From Hyphomonadaceae bacterium (lineage in GTDB: Bacteria; Pseudomonadota; Alphaproteobacteria; Caulobacterales; Aquidulcibacteraceae): a DNA stretch of 5,733 nt. The DNA lies in the NCBI GenBank assembly GCA_003526465.1, contig DPWD01000398.1, positions 806 through 6,538 on the forward strand, given 5' to 3'. A program made the position numbers and the translations under genes. The notes under the pieces were generated by a model that saw only the letters and a list, made by a program, of their open reading frames with translations, was not told the DNA's origin and did not search any database. Below, one piece after another: positions 5,254 to 5,733 of the stretch (positions are counted from its first letter, which is position 1; the number at the start of each line of letters is the position of its first letter).

Positions 5254-5660
5254 TCGTCGTCGATACCGGGCCGCTGGTCGCCCTGTTCGAACCGCGCGAC
5301 AATCTTCACGCCGTATGCCGGGAGCGCCTTCGAGCGCTACGGGCGCCGCTGATCACGACGCTGCCCGTGCTGACGGAAGCGTTTCACATCCTCTCGCCCG
5401 AAGCCCAAGGTTCGCAGCAATTGCGCGCGTTCATCGAACGCGGCGGCATGGGCGTTCATTTCAGCGCGGAGGCTGAGCTGACGCGCGCGTTCGAATTGAT
5501 GGAAGACTACCGAGATCATCCAATGGACTTGGCGGATGCTTCAGTGGTCGCTGCCGCCGAGGCTATAGGAACGCGGAAAGTCTTCACCGTCGATCGCAAC
5601 GATTTCGAGACCTATCGGGTCAGACGCGGCCATCGCCACTATCCCATCGAGATTGTGTAG
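5250..5660 (+). CDS. vapC: PIN-domain toxin of a type II toxin-antitoxin system (VapC-like)
   Basis: This is a 136-residue single-domain PIN protein, a predicted Mg2+-dependent RNase. VapC relatives cut tRNA or rRNA to stop translation; the target here is unknown. The acidic residues are in the expected places: D5 in MIVVDTGPLVALFE, E43 in LPVLTEAFHIL, D93 and D96 in PMDLADASVVAAAE, and D115/D118 in VFTVDRNDFETY. No catalytic position appears lost, so the toxin looks intact. The ATG at 5250 overlaps the antitoxin stop; a frame starting further upstream would lie wholly inside the antitoxin gene. Translation is probably coupled. The operon ends at TAG 5658-5660 and a hairpin repeat begins about 50 bp later. 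Confidence 0.9.
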   Translation: MIVVDTGPLVALFEPRDNLHAVCRERLRALRAPLITTLPVLTEAFHILSPEAQGSQQLRAFIERGGMGVHFSAEAELTRAFELMEDYRDHPMDLADASVVAAAEAIGTRKVFTVDRNDFETYRVRRGHRHYPIEIV

Positions 5661-5711
5661 AGACGGCACATGTGGTGTTTGGGGAGATAATGGCTACGCA
5701 CACTCGCCTCT

Positions 5712-5733
5712 CCTCCCCCGCTTGCGGGGGAGG
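5712..5733. repeat. CTCCCCC hairpin repeat, cut by or ending at the window edge
   Basis: CCTCCCCCGC (5712-5721) pairs perfectly with GCGGGGGAGG (5724-5733) around TT. It resembles the C-rich/G-rich hairpins at 2357-2381 and 2521-2545 and probably belongs to the same or a related dispersed family. The element may continue beyond the window. The only other content after the toxin gene, 5661-5711, shows no gene. Confidence 0.6.

Noticed and set aside
4799..5684. 15-of-16 match between the argF 3' end (about 4800-4815) and DNA after the toxin gene (about 5670-5685)
   Set aside because: Such a match is expected by chance at a noticeable rate in this length, and no flanking similarity or duplicated target is convincing.
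5690..5733. ATG at 5690 after GGGGAG, open to the window end
   Set aside because: The spacing is too short (3 bases) and the frame runs straight into a hairpin repeat; at most 14 codons can be seen.

Overview
The window comes from a GC-rich bacterial chromosome with strong G/C bias at third codon positions. I read it as an alphaproteobacterium, possibly a Caulobacterales or Hyphomonadaceae type. That is inference from three things: the argD-argF pair, the style of the two enzymes, and the several families of dispersed GC-rich hairpin repeats in the gaps. No rRNA, tRNA, CRISPR array, transposase or phage gene is visible.

Layout. (1) Positions 1-441 hold the C-terminal part of an ABC-2 type transporter permease, cut by the window edge. 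(2) Positions 445-679 follow at once and encode a small two-helix membrane protein that appears broken by a one-base frameshift. (3) Positions 680-1310 have no confident gene. One doubtful 55-codon ORF lies at 901-1068, and three related hairpin repeats occupy 1094-1287. (4) An alpha/beta-hydrolase esterase of the putative-esterase family runs leftward from 2330 to 1311. (5) The divergent gap 2331-2611 is largely filled by a nested inverted-repeat element (2357-2545). (6) argD (2612-3799) and argF (3891-4823) run rightward. (7) A gap with a 45-bp near-perfect palindrome separates argF from a two-gene type II toxin-antitoxin operon (4993-5660). That operon has a ribbon-helix-helix antitoxin, a PIN-domain toxin, and a promoter overlapped by a palindromic operator. 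(8) The window ends inside another hairpin repeat.

How the genes work together. ArgD (acetylornithine aminotransferase) and ArgF (ornithine carbamoyltransferase) are two steps of arginine biosynthesis and are probably co-transcribed. The 91-bp gap between them contains a 32-codon ORF whose GTG overlaps the argD stop and whose TGA overlaps the argF start. It carries five Arg codons, and a perfect 10-bp inverted repeat places one arm over the argF ribosome-binding region. This is the best candidate here for undescribed regulation, but it is unproven and could be chance in GC-rich DNA. The toxin and antitoxin genes share an ATGA overlap and are likely autoregulated by the antitoxin. The esterase and ABC permease have no evident link to arginine synthesis. 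I found no strong evidence of a wholly new multi-gene system.
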